A stretch of 64,000 bases of DNA from Roseiarcus sp963833955 (GCA_963833955.1 CAWHZY010000008.1:389822-453821); one strand, 5' to 3'; shown: positions 44,078-54,428, counted from the stretch's first letter. The notes: a model not told the origin generated them from the letters alone. Numbers and translations: made by a program.

Positions 44078-44797
44078 TTAGGAGGTTTTCTCGTCCTCCG
44101 GCGATGGCATAAAAAACCCCGAGTTCGGTTCGATCCAAGCCATGTGGTCGTGGACGGAGACGCAGCCGGGCGTGTTCTCCGCGATGACCTTGAGGCCCTC
44201 GCGCAGCCGTTCGTCAGTGATCGCGCCGTCAAAGGTGACAATTCCGTTCTGAACCTCGACGCGCACGCTCGCGCGCGGCGCCCAGTCGAGTTTGTCGAGG
44301 TCGGCCTGGATGGCGGCCTTGATCTCGGCGTCCGAATGCGGGCCGGTCGCCCGCGGCGTCGCGGCCAGCAATCCCTTGAGCAGGTCGGAGCGCGCAATCA
44401 CCCCAACGAGGGTTTCGCCGCGCAGCACCGGCAGGCGCTTGACGCGGCGGCGGATCATCCGGTCCACCGCCTCGCTGAGCTCGGCGTCTTCCCCGATCGT
44501 CTCGACGTCGCGGGTCATGACTTCGCCGACCTTGCGGCCGTGCTCATGGGCGTAAGATTCGGCGCCTCGCCCGCTGCCGAGCAGAAATTCAAGCCAGCGC
44601 GGGCGCTTGTGCTCGGCTCCGAGCTCGCTGCGACGAAGAAGGTCGCCCTCGCTCAAGATCCCGCTGAGAGCGTGGTCGGCGTCGAACACGACCAGCGCGC
44701 TCACGCGAGAGCGCAACATCGTCTCGATCGCTTCGGCGATGCTCGCGCTTTCGGGCACGCCGATCACGCCATAGGTCATTACGTCGCGAACCTTCAT
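44078..44797 (-). CDS. CBS-pair and BON domain protein
   Basis: 239 residues: two CBS motifs (MKVRDVMTYGVIGVPESASI ... SGILSEGDLL and VGEVMTRDVETIGEDAELSE ... VGVIARSDLLKG) followed by a BON domain (ASVRVEVQNGIVTFDGAITD). CBS pairs usually sense adenine nucleotides; BON domains contact membranes or phospholipid. Target unknown. ATG 44797 is preceded by GAGGACAG. The ORF continues upstream without a ribosome site, so the longer form is rejected. Confidence 0.88.
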   Translation of the reverse strand: MKVRDVMTYGVIGVPESASIAEAIETMLRSRVSALVVFDADHALSGILSEGDLLRRSELGAEHKRPRWLEFLLGSGRGAESYAHEHGRKVGEVMTRDVETIGEDAELSEAVDRMIRRRVKRLPVLRGETLVGVIARSDLLKGLLAATPRATGPHSDAEIKAAIQADLDKLDWAPRASVRVEVQNGIVTFDGAITDERLREGLKVIAENTPGCVSVHDHMAWIEPNSGFFMPSPEDEKTS

Positions 44798-45127
44798 TTC
44801 TGCTGTCCTCGGATGGGGTTGATCCCTTCGTAAGCGAAGTGGGGGGCGCAGGGAAGGCGGCAAACGATAGGCCAATCTTCGGAGGCCGCGGAACGGGCGG
44901 CGCTCGCCGCTTGAGACTCGCGAAATCTCGGCGAACGGCAAGATTTCGTCACGCAGACATCGAGTTTTTGTAACGTGCTTGAGCGATGACCCTAACCCGA
45001 AGGCAGCGCGCAGGCGCGGTTGGGGATTGACCGCTTCCATCCCAGCGAAGAGGAGTATGGCGGTCGACTGGCGCGAGGTTTCGCTCGTCCTGCGACGCCG
45101 GTGAACCGCAGCAACAAGGAGGAAGCT
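44798..45127. other. Gene-free intergenic region
   Basis: About 330 bp between the divergent CBS-BON and VOC genes. It should hold both promoters, but no clear -35/-10 pair or repeat was recognised. Reading frames crossing it are shadows with no family features. Confidence 0.4.
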
Positions 45128-45505
45128 GTGACACACGGAAATTTCGCCTGGCATGAACTGTATACGCGCGACGTCGAGGCCGCCAAAGCGTTCCACGCTG
45201 CGACCGTCGGCTGGACGTTCGAAGGCATGCCGATGCCGGAGCAGAACCGCACCTACTGGGTCGCCAAGGCCGGGGACAAGCCAGTCGCCGGCGTCCTCGA
45301 CATGCGCGGAATCGTTCCCGATACCGATCCGCCGCACTGGCTAAGCTATCTTGAAGTCGACGACGTCGATCGATTGGTTGCAGAGGTTCAGAGTCACGGC
45401 GGCAGGATCGTTCGACAGCCGTTCGACGTGCCCGAATTTGGGCGCATCGCCATCGGGGCGGACGGGACCGGCGCATTCATGGCCTGGGTGACCTTAAAAC
45501 GCTGA
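45128..45505 (+). CDS. VOC family protein (glyoxalase/bleomycin-resistance fold)
   Basis: 125 residues with the repeated beta-alpha-beta unit: GNFAWHELYTRDVEAAKAFH with the metal-ligand His, then PPHWLSYLEVDDVDRLVAEV and QPFDVPEFGRIAIGADGTG. Substrate unknown. GTG 45128 is set by AAGGAGGAA six bases upstream. Confidence 0.88.
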   Translation: MTHGNFAWHELYTRDVEAAKAFHAATVGWTFEGMPMPEQNRTYWVAKAGDKPVAGVLDMRGIVPDTDPPHWLSYLEVDDVDRLVAEVQSHGGRIVRQPFDVPEFGRIAIGADGTGAFMAWVTLKR

Positions 45506-45683
45506 CCGCGACTCGAGCGACCTCGGCAGCCGCCCGTGCCGCGCGCACGACGCTGTAAGCCCATGCGGATGCTTCGCCGGATTGCTAAGTCTTTCTCCTC
45601 TGCAATGACGGTTCAAGGTCGAAACGGGTCCAACTGATCGGGTTTGACCCTGGAGACTTTTCCTCAAGCCTGGAGAGCAGCTC

Positions 45684-46688
45684 ATGGCGAATCCGGTGGT
45701 CGTCGAAGCCACGCGGGGGGACCTCGTCGAATCCTCCCATCGCGGGGCGGGCGCGGTCGTCGATGCGGACGGCCGCGTGGTGATCGCCTTTGGCGACGCC
45801 GATCGACCGGTTTATCCGCGCTCCGCCGTCAAGGCGCTGCAGGCCTTGCCGCTCGTCGCAAGCGGCGCCGCGGACCGCCTGGGTCTCAGCGACAAGGAGA
45901 TTGCGCTCGCCTGCGCGTCTCACTCGGGAAGCGAGGACCATGTCGCGACCGCGCGCGGCATGCTCGCGAAAGCTGGATACGATGAACGCGCGCTCGAATG
46001 CGGCGCGCATTGGCCGCTCGGCGAGGATGAAGCCCGCGCGCTGGCGCGCTTGAGGGAGAGGCCGACCGCTTTGCACAACAATTGCTCGGGCAAGCATGCG
46101 GGCTTCGTCTGTCTTTCCTGCGCCATCGGCGTGGATCCGAAAGGTTATGTCGGGCCGGATCATCGCGTGCAGCGCGAGGTTGCGGGGTCGATCGAGGCGA
46201 TGACGGGCGCGGGCTTGAGCGAGGCCACGCGCGGCGTCGACGGTTGCGCCATTCCGACCTACGCCGTGCCGCTGGTCGCGCTCGCGCGAGGCTTCGCGCG
46301 CCTCGGGACTGGGCATGGGCTATCGCGGGAACGCCGCGACGCGGCGGCGCGCATTCGCGCCGCAGTCGCCGCGCATCCCTTGACCGTGGCCGGAAGAGGC
46401 CGCTTCGACACGGAGGTGATGAGGCTGCTTGGGCCGCGCGTCTTCACCAAGTCGGGGGCCGAGGGCGTATTCTGCGCTGCACTGCCTGAGCCCGGGCTTG
46501 GCCTTGCCGTCAAGGCGGACGATGGGGCAGGGCGCGCCGCGCAAGTGATGATTGCCGCGCTCATCCAGCGCTTCGGCGGTTTCGACGAGGGGCGAAGCGC
46601 GCGCCTCATGCGCTTCGTCTCGCCGCGCCTCTCGAACTGGAACGGCGCGGAAGTCGGGCTTTTGCGTCCCGTGGGCCCGCTGGCGTGA
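45684..46688 (+). CDS. L-asparaginase, Rhizobium etli type (AnsA/ReAV family)
   Basis: 334-residue asparaginase of the thermolabile rhizobial class, unrelated to the bacterial type I/II enzymes. The Ser-Lys tandem of the active site is seen as YPRSAVKAL (near 49-52) and CASHSGSEDH (near 80), and the cysteine/lysine zinc-site motif as NNCSGKHAGF (near 135). FTKSGAEGVFCAA is also conserved. Hydrolyses asparagine to aspartate and ammonia. The stop overlaps a possible start of the ankyrin gene. Confidence 0.9.
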   Translation: MANPVVVEATRGDLVESSHRGAGAVVDADGRVVIAFGDADRPVYPRSAVKALQALPLVASGAADRLGLSDKEIALACASHSGSEDHVATARGMLAKAGYDERALECGAHWPLGEDEARALARLRERPTALHNNCSGKHAGFVCLSCAIGVDPKGYVGPDHRVQREVAGSIEAMTGAGLSEATRGVDGCAIPTYAVPLVALARGFARLGTGHGLSRERRDAAARIRAAVAAHPLTVAGRGRFDTEVMRLLGPRVFTKSGAEGVFCAALPEPGLGLAVKADDGAGRAAQVMIAALIQRFGGFDEGRSARLMRFVSPRLSNWNGAEVGLLRPVGPLA

Positions 46689-46714
46689 GGCCTGCCGCGG
46701 TGGCAGAAGGACGC

Positions 46715-47574
46715 ATGCAGGTCGCTTCGACATCGCGGGGGCTGTTCGCCGACGCGGCGACGCTCCTGCGGCTGACCGCGCTGGCAGGCCTCGCCTTCAT
46801 CTCGGCCGCGGGCTTGTCGCTCGCCAAGGACCGCTGCGCCGACACCGCACAGGCCGTGCAGGCGCTCCGCGACGACGATCACTATCAGGCGACGACCTTG
46901 TTGTTCGCGGCCGCGCGGCTCGGCTGCGAGGCTGAAGCGCGCGCGCTCCTCGATCGGGGCGCGGCGATCGACGCGAAGGATCGCGAAGGCAAGACTGCGC
47001 TCGCCAAAGCGGCGGAAGCGGACAAGCTGCCGGTGATCCGGCTTCTTCTCGAGCGCGGGGCCAACGTCAACGCACGCGCCGTCGACGGTTCGACGCCGTT
47101 GTTCTATGCCGCCGAGCAGGATCGGGGCGCTGTCGTCGCGTTGCTGCTCGAGCGCGGCGCCGATCCCAATCTTCCTGGCCGGAAGGGCGTGCGCCCGCTT
47201 GCCGCCGCGGCCTTCAACGGTTCGACCGAAAGCGTCGCTGCAGCTCATGAAGTTTGGCGCCGACCCCAATGCGCTCGACGACGATGGGCAAGGCGCGATC
47301 GTTTACGCCGCTGGCCACGGCTACGCCCAGGTTGTCGCGGCGCTTGCTTCAGGCCGGCGTCGATGTCAACCGCCGCTACGCGCATGGCCTCACGGCGTTG
47401 ATGTGGGCGGCGGGCCATGATGCGTCCACTGGGGTTGACGACGTCGACGCCACGATCAGGACGCTCATCGAGCACGGCGCCGCGCTCGACCTCAAGGACG
47501 ACCGCGGCAAGACCGCCGCCGACATCGCCCGCGACCTCGGTCACGAGCGGGCGGCGAAGCTTCTAGAGCGATAG
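46715..47574 (+). CDS. Secreted ankyrin-repeat protein, twice frameshifted
   Basis: Signal-peptide-like start (MQVASTSRGLF ... LTALAGLAFISAAGLSLA) and then about six ankyrin repeats, e.g. ATTLLFAAARLGCEAEARAL, DREGKTALAKAAEADKLPVI, DGSTPLFYAAEQDRGAVVAL and HGLTALMWAAGHD. The frame changes by +1 near 47240 (SVA to QLMKFGADPNALD) and again near 47350 (VVAAL to LQAGVDVNRRY); one extra base each time. About 286 residues after repair. ATG 46715 has GAAGG close upstream; GTG 46685 overlaps the asparaginase stop. Likely periplasmic protein-binding role. Confidence 0.7.
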
Positions 47575-47576
47575 GG

Positions 47577-47715
47577 AACTCCCCTCGCCTACGGGAGAGG
47601 GGTTGGGGTAAGGGTTCGCGCGAAGCTGACGCCGCGCCCTCATCCGGCGGCCATCAGAGCGTCCTTCCGGACGCCCATGGCCCGCCGCCTTCTCCCGGAG
47701 GGACACGGGAAGCGC
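47577..47715. repeat. Dispersed palindromic repeat between ankyrin and cytochrome genes
   Basis: ACTCCCCTCGCCTACGGGAG and GAGGGGTTGGGGTAAGGG lead into CCCTCATCCGGCGG, a GCGTCCTTCCGGACGCCC hairpin (about 47660-47677) and CTTCTCCCGGAGGGA. It shares the CCCTCATCC and CTTC(T/C)CCCGGAGGG phrases with 38365-38475. It separates two convergent genes and may terminate both. Confidence 0.55.
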
Positions 47716-47718
47716 GCC

Positions 47719-48279
47719 TCAAAGCCCAGCCAAATAGGCCGCGATCGCAGTAAGCTGATCGGGCGTGACGGTGTTCATAAGGTCGGACATGCCGGGATTG
47801 TTGGCGCGGGCGCGAGTGCGGAAATCCGTCATCGTCTTGGCGAGATAATCGCGTTGCTGGCCTGCGAGCCGCGGAATGGACGAATCGCCTTGAAACTGCT
47901 CCAGATGGCAGCTCGTGCAGACGACCGACTTGATCGCCGTCATCGCGGCCGCCTCGTCCGCCTTGGAGGCGCTAGGCGCGCCGGTCTTCGGCCAGGGTTT
48001 GGCGGCGAAATATTCGGCGAGCGCCAGCGCGTCCTGTTTGACGACGCATTGGGCGATCGGCGTCATCCGATAGTCCTTTCGCGCGCCCTTCTGGAAATCG
48101 CGGAACTGCAGATAGAGATAGCCAGCGTTTTGGCCCCAGATGATGGGCGTCCTCGGGTCCGCCGGTAGGCCTTTTTCACCGTGGCATGCGCCGCAGAGCG
48201 CCGCCTTGTCCTCGATTGTATCCGCCCAGGCGGCGGTCGCTGCGGCGAGGAGCGCGGCCACAACAACGCTACGCAACAT
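47719..48279 (-). CDS. Diheme cytochrome c (class I, c4-like)
   Basis: 186 residues with a signal peptide (MLRSVVVAALLAAATAAWA) and two CXXCH haem sites: CGACH at residue 29 and CTSCH near 122. Met ligands could come from DYRMTPIA and NNPGMSDLM. Periplasmic electron carrier; its place 120 bp downstream of the PQQ alcohol dehydrogenase suggests it takes electrons from it, though a terminator-like hairpin lies between. Confidence 0.88.
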   Translation of the reverse strand: MLRSVVVAALLAAATAAWADTIEDKAALCGACHGEKGLPADPRTPIIWGQNAGYLYLQFRDFQKGARKDYRMTPIAQCVVKQDALALAEYFAAKPWPKTGAPSASKADEAAAMTAIKSVVCTSCHLEQFQGDSSIPRLAGQQRDYLAKTMTDFRTRARANNPGMSDLMNTVTPDQLTAIAAYLAGL

Positions 48280-48348
48280 GAGAGGGATTCCTTCGCTGCG
48301 CCAACATCGCGCCCATTCGCGCGCGGCGTCCTTCAAGGTCAAACGAAA

Positions 48349-48381
48349 GGCCGCTCCCCCCAGGAGCGCGGGGAAGCGGCC
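48349..48381 (-). terminator. Hairpin between alcohol dehydrogenase and cytochrome c
   Basis: GGCCGCT (48349-48355) pairs with AGCGGCC (48375-48381), with an inner CGCTCC/GGAGCG stem, 18 bp past the dehydrogenase stop. No T-run follows on the minus strand; it may attenuate or protect the upstream message. Confidence 0.4.
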
Positions 48382-48398
48382 AACGAGGTGCGGCGGTC

Positions 48399-50136
48399 TT
48401 ACTCGACCGTGAAGGCGATGATGTTGTTGCCGCGCTTGGAATCGATCTGGGCGTTGCCGCCCGAACCGACGACGACATATTGCTTGCCATCGACCATGTA
48501 CGAAGACGGGGGCGCATTGACGCCTGCGCCTGTCTGGAACTGCCAGAGCACTTTGCCATTCGCGTCGTCGTAGGCCTTGAACCAGCCGTTGGCTTCGCCG
48601 GTGAAGACGAGGCCGCCGGCGGTTGCGAGAATGCCGCCGATCATCGGTTGCGGCGTCTTGACCTGCCAGGCGATCTTGCCAGTGTTGTAATTGACCGCGG
48701 TGACGTTGCCGAAGCTCTCCTCGCCCGGGATGATCGTGAAGGCGCCGCCAAGCCAGAGCTTGCCGTCCGGATAGGGGGCGTTGGCGACCGTATAGGTCAT
48801 CGGCTGATGCAGGTTGATCGCGTAGGCCAGCCCATGGTTCGGATCGGTCGCGATCGGCGACCACTCGACGCCGCCGTTCGCGCCCGGGAACATCCTGGCG
48901 GAGTTGGGGTCGAGCGGTTTGGTCGGCGTTGGCAGCGTCCAACGGCCCTTCTGATCGACCATCGGTTCGGAGTACCGGATGAGGCTGCAGTCCTTGCGGT
49001 CATGGACGTAGACGTAGCCGCTCTTGCCGGCGTGCAGGACCGCGGGAATCATCTTGCCGGACTTGTCCGCCGCGTTGACCAGAACGGTCGGGCTCACGGC
49101 GTCGAGGTCCCAGACGTCGTGGGGGATGTACTGGAAGTGGCAAACGTACTTGCCGGTGTCCAGATCGAGCGAGACGAGCGAGTCGGTATAGAGGTTGTCG
49201 CCGGGCCGCACCGCGCCGTCGAGGTCGGGCGAGGGATTGCCGACGACGAAGTAGATGCGCTTCGTCGCCAGGTCGATCGAGGGGTTCTGCCACACGCCGC
49301 CGCCTAGCGTCTTGTAGGGGTCGCCATTCTTCGCCAGCGCGGCTTTCTCGGCCGTCGATGTCGCGGTGCTCGTCGCGGCCGGTGGCGTCCGTCGTCGCCC
49401 AGACGCCGACGGAGTTCTCGGGGATCGTGTCGAAGCTCCAGATGAGCTTGCCGTCCTTGGCGTCATAGGCCTTGACGAAGCCGCGGATGCCATACTCGCC
49501 GCCGTTGGTGCCGATCAGGATTTTGCCGTCGACGGCGGTTGGCGCCATCGTCTCGCTGTAGCCCTTCTCGGGATCGCCGACCTGTTCCTCCCAGACGACG
49601 GAGCCGGTCTTGGCGTCGAGCGCGACGAGCTTCGCGTCGAGCGTGCCGACATAGACCTTGTCGTCATAGACCGCGACGCCGCGGTTGTTCGGCCCGCAGC
49701 AGAAGGTCGTGACCGGACCGAGCTTCGGCTTGAAGTGCCAGATCTCCTGGCCGGTCTTGGCGTCGAGCGCATAGACGTGGCTGTAGGAGGTGGTGACGTA
49801 CATGACGCCGTTAACAATGATCGGCGACGTCTCCAGCGACTCTTTGACTTCGGTGGAGAAGATCCAGGCCGGATGCAGATGCCGCACGTTGCCGCGGTTG
49901 ATCTGCGCGTTCGGATAGAAACGCGTCTGCTCGTAATTGGCGTTGGTGTGGAGGAAGTTTTCCCCGTCCTTGTGGGCGTTAGTGAGCTGCTGCTGCGAGA
50001 CCGGCGTGATCGCGGCAGTCGCCGCCATTGCACCCGGTGCGTTTTTGACTTCCTGCGCTTGTGCTACCCCCGCGGCTACGATTGCCCCGATGCAAACCGA
50101 ACCGAGCAACATTGTGCAATTGATGTTTTTGGACAT
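48399..50136 (-). CDS. PQQ-dependent alcohol dehydrogenase, lanthanide-type signature, frameshifted
   Basis: Eight-bladed quinoprotein of the methanol/ethanol dehydrogenase family, about 578 residues. Signal peptide LGSVCIGAIVAAGVAQA; NYEQTRFYPNAQINRGNV; the adjacent cysteines of the PQQ site TFCCGPNNRG; GNPSPDLDGAVRPGDN; and HDVWDLDAVSP. In the last, the catalytic Asp is followed two residues later by another Asp (D-L-D, codons at 49101-49109), the pattern of lanthanide-using XoxF/PedH rather than calcium MxaF, which has Ala. An extra base near 49352 (GACGGCCGAG) breaks the frame after RDIDA. ATG 50136 has GGAGG eight bases upstream. Exact alcohol is uncertain. Confidence 0.88.
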
Positions 50137-50287
50137 CGGCGTTCCCTCCATGCCCTCGCATACTGCCTTGAAATGACGGGATTGTCACCCATCGGGACGG
50201 GAATGTGTTCGCTTTTTCCCACCAATCAACGGACGAGCGCGCCGCGCGCGCCATCTCCAAGCGCGCCGCGAGGTCGCGACAGCGATC

Positions 50288-51265
50288 CTACCTCGACGCG
50301 CTGGTCAGCCTGCGCGCCGTCACCGAGTCGGTCACCAGAGCGGTTGGCCTCAGCAGCTTCAGCGCGCCTTGGATCGCCGCGACCTTGTGCGCGCCCCCTG
50401 CGGCCAACACGCGGATCGGGGCGGCGCGCACGGCCTCGAGCGGGACCGACATCACGCACTGGTTGAGAGGATGATCCACGACCCGGCCTTGGTCGTCGTA
50501 GACGTTGCAGAGCATCTCGCCGACGGCGCCGTATTCGCCCAACGTCTTTCGGTCGGCTTCGCCGATGACCGCGTAACGCGCGATCGAGGCTTCGGGCCCA
50601 AGAGAACCGACGCTGACCACGACCGCATCGAGCGCTTGCGCGAAATCATAGACGGACTTGAGCCCGCAACGCTCGATCAGGGCCGTCTTGGTGGCTGGGC
50701 TGTCGACGAGGCAAGGAGAAGGAATGAGGTAACAATCCGCGTTGAACGCCCGCGCGAAGCCGGAGGGAAACTCGGCTGGATTGTCGGCCACGAAATGCGT
50801 GACGCCGCCGACCAGAGAAACGACGTTCAAGCCTTTGAGCGAGCGCTCGCTCAAATATTCGAGCGAGGAGTTCAGCGTGCGTCCCCACCCAAGCCCGATC
50901 TTCATGTCGTTGCGCAACAGCGCCGAAACGTGATCGCCAAGCGCCGCCGCGATCGGCGCCGTCGGGTCGGCCAAGTCGGAGGACAGCGGCGCGACGATCG
51001 CCTCGGACAATTCGAAGAGTTTGCACAAACCCGCTTCGAGACCGCCGAGCTCCGCGTCGCCGCGCGAGAGGGCGATGCGCACTTCGCCGAGCGCCTTCGC
51101 CTCCGCCAGCATTCGGACCACGGTGACCCGCCCGACGCCGAGCGCGTCGGCGATGGCGCTCTGGGTCATTTCCTCGACGAAATACATCCACGCAGCGCGC
51201 TGCCTCAGCCGCTCGCTGCGCTTCGGCGGGCGCAAGACCTCGTGGCTTGTAAGGTCGTCCGTCAT
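50288..51265 (-). CDS. SorC/DeoR family sugar-binding transcriptional regulator
   Basis: 325 residues. N-terminal helix-turn-helix MTQSAIADALGVGRVTVVRM (about 34-53) and a C-terminal sugar-phosphate-isomerase-like effector domain (KIGLGWGRTLNSSLEYL, VVSLVGGVTHF, DAVVVSVGSLG, RAAPIRVLAAGGAHKVAAI). Encoded 151 bp upstream of the alcohol dehydrogenase on the same strand, so it may control it; the effector would be a phosphorylated sugar or polyol, which leaves the link open. Confidence 0.9.
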   Translation of the reverse strand: MTDDLTSHEVLRPPKRSERLRQRAAWMYFVEEMTQSAIADALGVGRVTVVRMLAEAKALGEVRIALSRGDAELGGLEAGLCKLFELSEAIVAPLSSDLADPTAPIAAALGDHVSALLRNDMKIGLGWGRTLNSSLEYLSERSLKGLNVVSLVGGVTHFVADNPAEFPSGFARAFNADCYLIPSPCLVDSPATKTALIERCGLKSVYDFAQALDAVVVSVGSLGPEASIARYAVIGEADRKTLGEYGAVGEMLCNVYDDQGRVVDHPLNQCVMSVPLEAVRAAPIRVLAAGGAHKVAAIQGALKLLRPTALVTDSVTARRLTSASR

Positions 51266-51357
51266 GGGTTTCGGGCTGGTCTGCTGACTTTTATTTCTCG
51301 TCGGATATCGCCGTGAAGATTGCCGCGCAACTCACTTCTCCGACAAGCCGTCACTGA

Positions 51358-52558
51358 TCAGTCCTGTCCAACCGCCAAACTTTCTTCGAGCATCAGCCGT
51401 GTGCGGGCGCGGAGTTTTTCGCTCTCGCTCTTGAGCTGGCCGCAGGCGGCGAGAATGTCGCGACCGCGCGGCGTGCGCACCGGGCTCGCGTAGCCCGCGT
51501 TGAACACGATCTCCGAAAAGCGCTCGATCGTCTCCCAGTCGGAGCATTCGAACGTGCTTCCGGGCCACGGATTGAATGGAATGAGGTTGATCTTGGCGGG
51601 CAGGCCTTTGAGCAGGCGCACGAGCGCCTTCGCCTCTGCCGGGGAATCATTGACGCCCTTCAGCATCACATATTCGAAAGTGATGCGCCGCGCGTTCGAG
51701 GCGCCGGGATAGTCGCGGCAGGCCTTGATGAGCGCTTGAATCGGATATTTACGGTTCAAGGGCACGAGCGTGTCGCGCAGCGGATCGTTGGTCGCATGCA
51801 GCGAAATCGCGAGCATGGTCCCGCACTCGGCCCCCAGCCGCGGCATTTCCGGAACCACGCCCGAGGTCGAGACGGTGATCCGCCGCTTCGAGAGCGACAG
51901 ACCGTCGCCGTCGGTCAAAACCGCAATCGCGTCACGCACCGCCTCGAAATTGTAGAGCGGCTCGCCCATGCCCATGAAGACGATGTTCGACACCGCCCGC
52001 ACGCCCTCGCCCTTGGGCGTGAGCCCGTCGGCCGGAGCCATCCCGCCGGGAAAATCGCCAAGCCGATCGCGCGCCACCATGACCTGGCCGACGATCTCGG
52101 CCGCGGTCAGATTGCGCACCAGAGGCATCGTGCCCGTGTGACAGAACGAGCAATTGAGGGTGCAGCCAACCTGGCTCGACACGCAGAGCGTGCCGCGGTC
52201 CAGATTCCGGGATATAGACGCATTCGATCTCCGCGCCCTTGTCGAAGCGGTGGGCCGGGGCCAGGCGCAGGAGCCACTTGCGGGTGTCGTCAGCGGAAAG
52301 CTGTTCGGCGACGATCTCAGGCCGCGCGAGCGTGCAATGCTCGGCCAGGCGCTCCAGCACTGGCCGGGCGATATTGCGCATCGCCGAGAACTCGCGCGCG
52401 CCGCGATGGTAGATCCAGTGCCATAGCTGCGCGGCGCGCATGTTGAGCTCGCGCTCGGGCGTGCCGATTTCGGTGAGCGCGCGCTGAATCTGGGCGCGCG
52501 TCGCGCCGGCGAGGCGCACGGGCGCGCTTTCCTCGGCTTTCAGGGCGGCGGCGGTCAT
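51358..52558 (-). CDS. rlmN: 23S rRNA/tRNA (adenine-C2)-methyltransferase RlmN, frameshifted
   Basis: Radical-SAM enzyme that methylates A2503 of 23S rRNA and A37 of tRNAs. About 400 residues: N-terminal HhH-like domain (RAAQLWHWIYHRGAREFSAM), the cluster motif CTLNCSFCHTG (CxxxCxxC), IVFMGMGEPLYNF, STSGVVPEMPRLG and ISLHATNDPLRD; the C-terminal cysteine needed for catalysis is in AACGQL. An extra base at about 52200 (TCTGGACC) separates YIPES from GTLCVSSQVGC. ATG 52558 chosen; GTG 52564 is possible. Confidence 0.93.
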
Positions 52559-52639
52559 GAGCACGCTTCTAGCATGGGCAGGCGGCGCCGACCAACGTCC
52601 GGGTGTCGCGGGGTTTCCAATGGGAGCAGCAGCCCAGTC

Positions 52640-53684
52640 TCATCCCCCGAACACGTCGTTGGTCTGCGCGCTGACGCGCACGAAGGTCGTGCGCTTGGGG
52701 ACCTCCTTCAGGTGGGCGGCGCCGATATAAGTCATCATCGAGCGCACGCCGCCCATGATCTCGCCCATCGTCCCGTCGACCGGGCCACGATAGGGGGTCT
52801 CGACCGACTTGCCCTCGGCGGCCCGGTAGCGCGCTACCCCGCCTGAATGCTTCTTCATCGCGGTCTCCGACGACATGCCGTAGAAAGTCATGCCGACCGG
52901 CGACCTTTTCGCCGCCGCGCTCCTCGTAGTGGATTTCGCCGTCGCATTCGTCGTGTCCGGCGAGCATGCCGCCCAGCATGACGAAATCCGCGCCCGCCCC
53001 ATAGGCCTTGGCGACGTCGCCGGGGACCGTGCAGCCGCCGTCGGCGCAGACCTGGCCTTTGAGCCCATGCGCCGCATCGGCGCATTCGATGATGGCCGAA
53101 AGCTGCGGGTAGCCGACGCCGGTCACTCGCCGCGTGGTGCAGACCGAGCCGGGGCCGATGCCGATCTTGACGATGTCCGCGCCGGCCAGGATCAGCGCCT
53201 CCGTCATGTCGCCGGTGACGACATTGCCGGCCATGACCACGGCGTGCGGGTAATCGTCGCGCACGCGCTTCACCGTCTCGAGGAATTTTTCCGCGTATCC
53301 ATTGGCGACGTCGAGGCAGATGAAGCGGATCGGCGCCGCCTTCGCGACCGCGGCGAGCTTCTTGACGTCGGCCGCATTGGTGCCGAGCGAATAGAAGGCG
53401 TGCGCGCCATCGGATCCGGCAAAAAACTCCGCGAGCTTCGGCTCCGGGTAGTGCTTGTGCAGGGCGGTGAGCGCCCCGTGCTGGCCGAGCGCATGCGCCA
53501 TCGCCATCGTCCCGGTCACGTCCATGTTGGCGGCGATCAGCGGGAAGCCCTGCCATTCCGACCCGGTATGAAGGAAGCGGAACGTCCGGTTGACGTCGAC
53601 GGCGCTGCGGGTGTTGAGCGTCGAGCGTTTGGGGCGGATGAGAACGTCCTTGAAATCGAGCTTGACGTCGGTTTCGATGCGCAT
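52640..53684 (-). CDS. guaC: GMP reductase, frameshifted
   Basis: NADPH-dependent GMP reductase that turns GMP into IMP. About 347 residues without CBS domains. KLDFKDVLIRPKRSTLNTRS at the start, AANMDVTGTMAMA, KIGIGPGSVCTTRRVTGVGY with the catalytic Cys, then MTFYGMSSETAMKKHSGG and EGKSVETPYRGPVDGT. An extra base near 52898 (GCCGGTCGGC) breaks the frame between GGEKVA and VGMTFYG. It favours GuaC over GuaB: the guaB gene itself starts at 62577. Confidence 0.92.
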
Positions 53685-53792
53685 GACTGATCCGGCGGAT
53701 ATCCAAAAAGGGCGGGCTTCGGTAATCTAGTTATCGCAGGCGCAAACCTCAACGACCGGCTTCCTGGGCGGAACGCGATGGGAGATCGAGCC

Positions 53793-54428
53793 ATGGCGGA
53801 CGAATTGGTTTTGTACACCAACCCGATGTCGCGCGGCCGCGTCGCGCGCAGGATGCTGGAGGAGGGCGGCCAGCCTTACCAAGCCGAAATTCTCGAATAT
53901 GCCCAATCGATGAAGGCGCCCGAATATCTGGCGATCAACCCGATGGGCAAGGCGCCGGCGCTGCGGCACGGCGACACGATTGTCGCGGAAGGCGCGGCGA
54001 TCTGCGACTATCTTGCCGACGTCTTTCCGGAGGCCAGCCTCGCGCCGCCGCCTCGTTCGCGCCTTCACGGCCCTTACTGCCGCTGGATGTTCTTCGCCGC
54101 GGGGCCGATCGAGGCGGCGAACACCGATAGGGCGCTCGGCGCCGCCGTTCGTCCTGAGCAGGCGAGGATGGTCGGCCATGGCGCCCGCGAGCAGACCCTC
54201 GCCGCGCTCGAAGATCAGCTTGAGCGCTCCGAGTACGTGGCGGGCGACGGCTTCACCGCCGCGGACGTTTATGTCGGCTCGCATATCGGCTGGGGCACGA
54301 TGTTCGGCACGATCGACAAGCGGGCCGCGTTCGAGCGCTACTGGAATCTTCCGAGCGCGCGTCCGGCCGCTCAACGAGCGCGCGAGATCGACGACAAGCT
54401 CGTCGCGGAAATGCGGAAAGCGGGCTGA
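53793..54428 (+). CDS. Glutathione S-transferase family protein
   Basis: 211 residues with a thioredoxin-fold N-terminus (LVLYTNPMSRGRVARRML; NPMGKAPALRHGDTIVAEGAA with the cis-Pro and Glu/Gly-Ala GSH site) and an all-helical C-terminal domain (GDGFTAADVYVGSHIGWG). The catalytic residue is probably the Ser of the PMSRG turn. ATG 53793 has GGGAG eight bases upstream. Divergent from guaC. Substrate unknown. Confidence 0.92.
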   Translation: MADELVLYTNPMSRGRVARRMLEEGGQPYQAEILEYAQSMKAPEYLAINPMGKAPALRHGDTIVAEGAAICDYLADVFPEASLAPPPRSRLHGPYCRWMFFAAGPIEAANTDRALGAAVRPEQARMVGHGAREQTLAALEDQLERSEYVAGDGFTAADVYVGSHIGWGTMFGTIDKRAAFERYWNLPSARPAAQRAREIDDKLVAEMRKAG

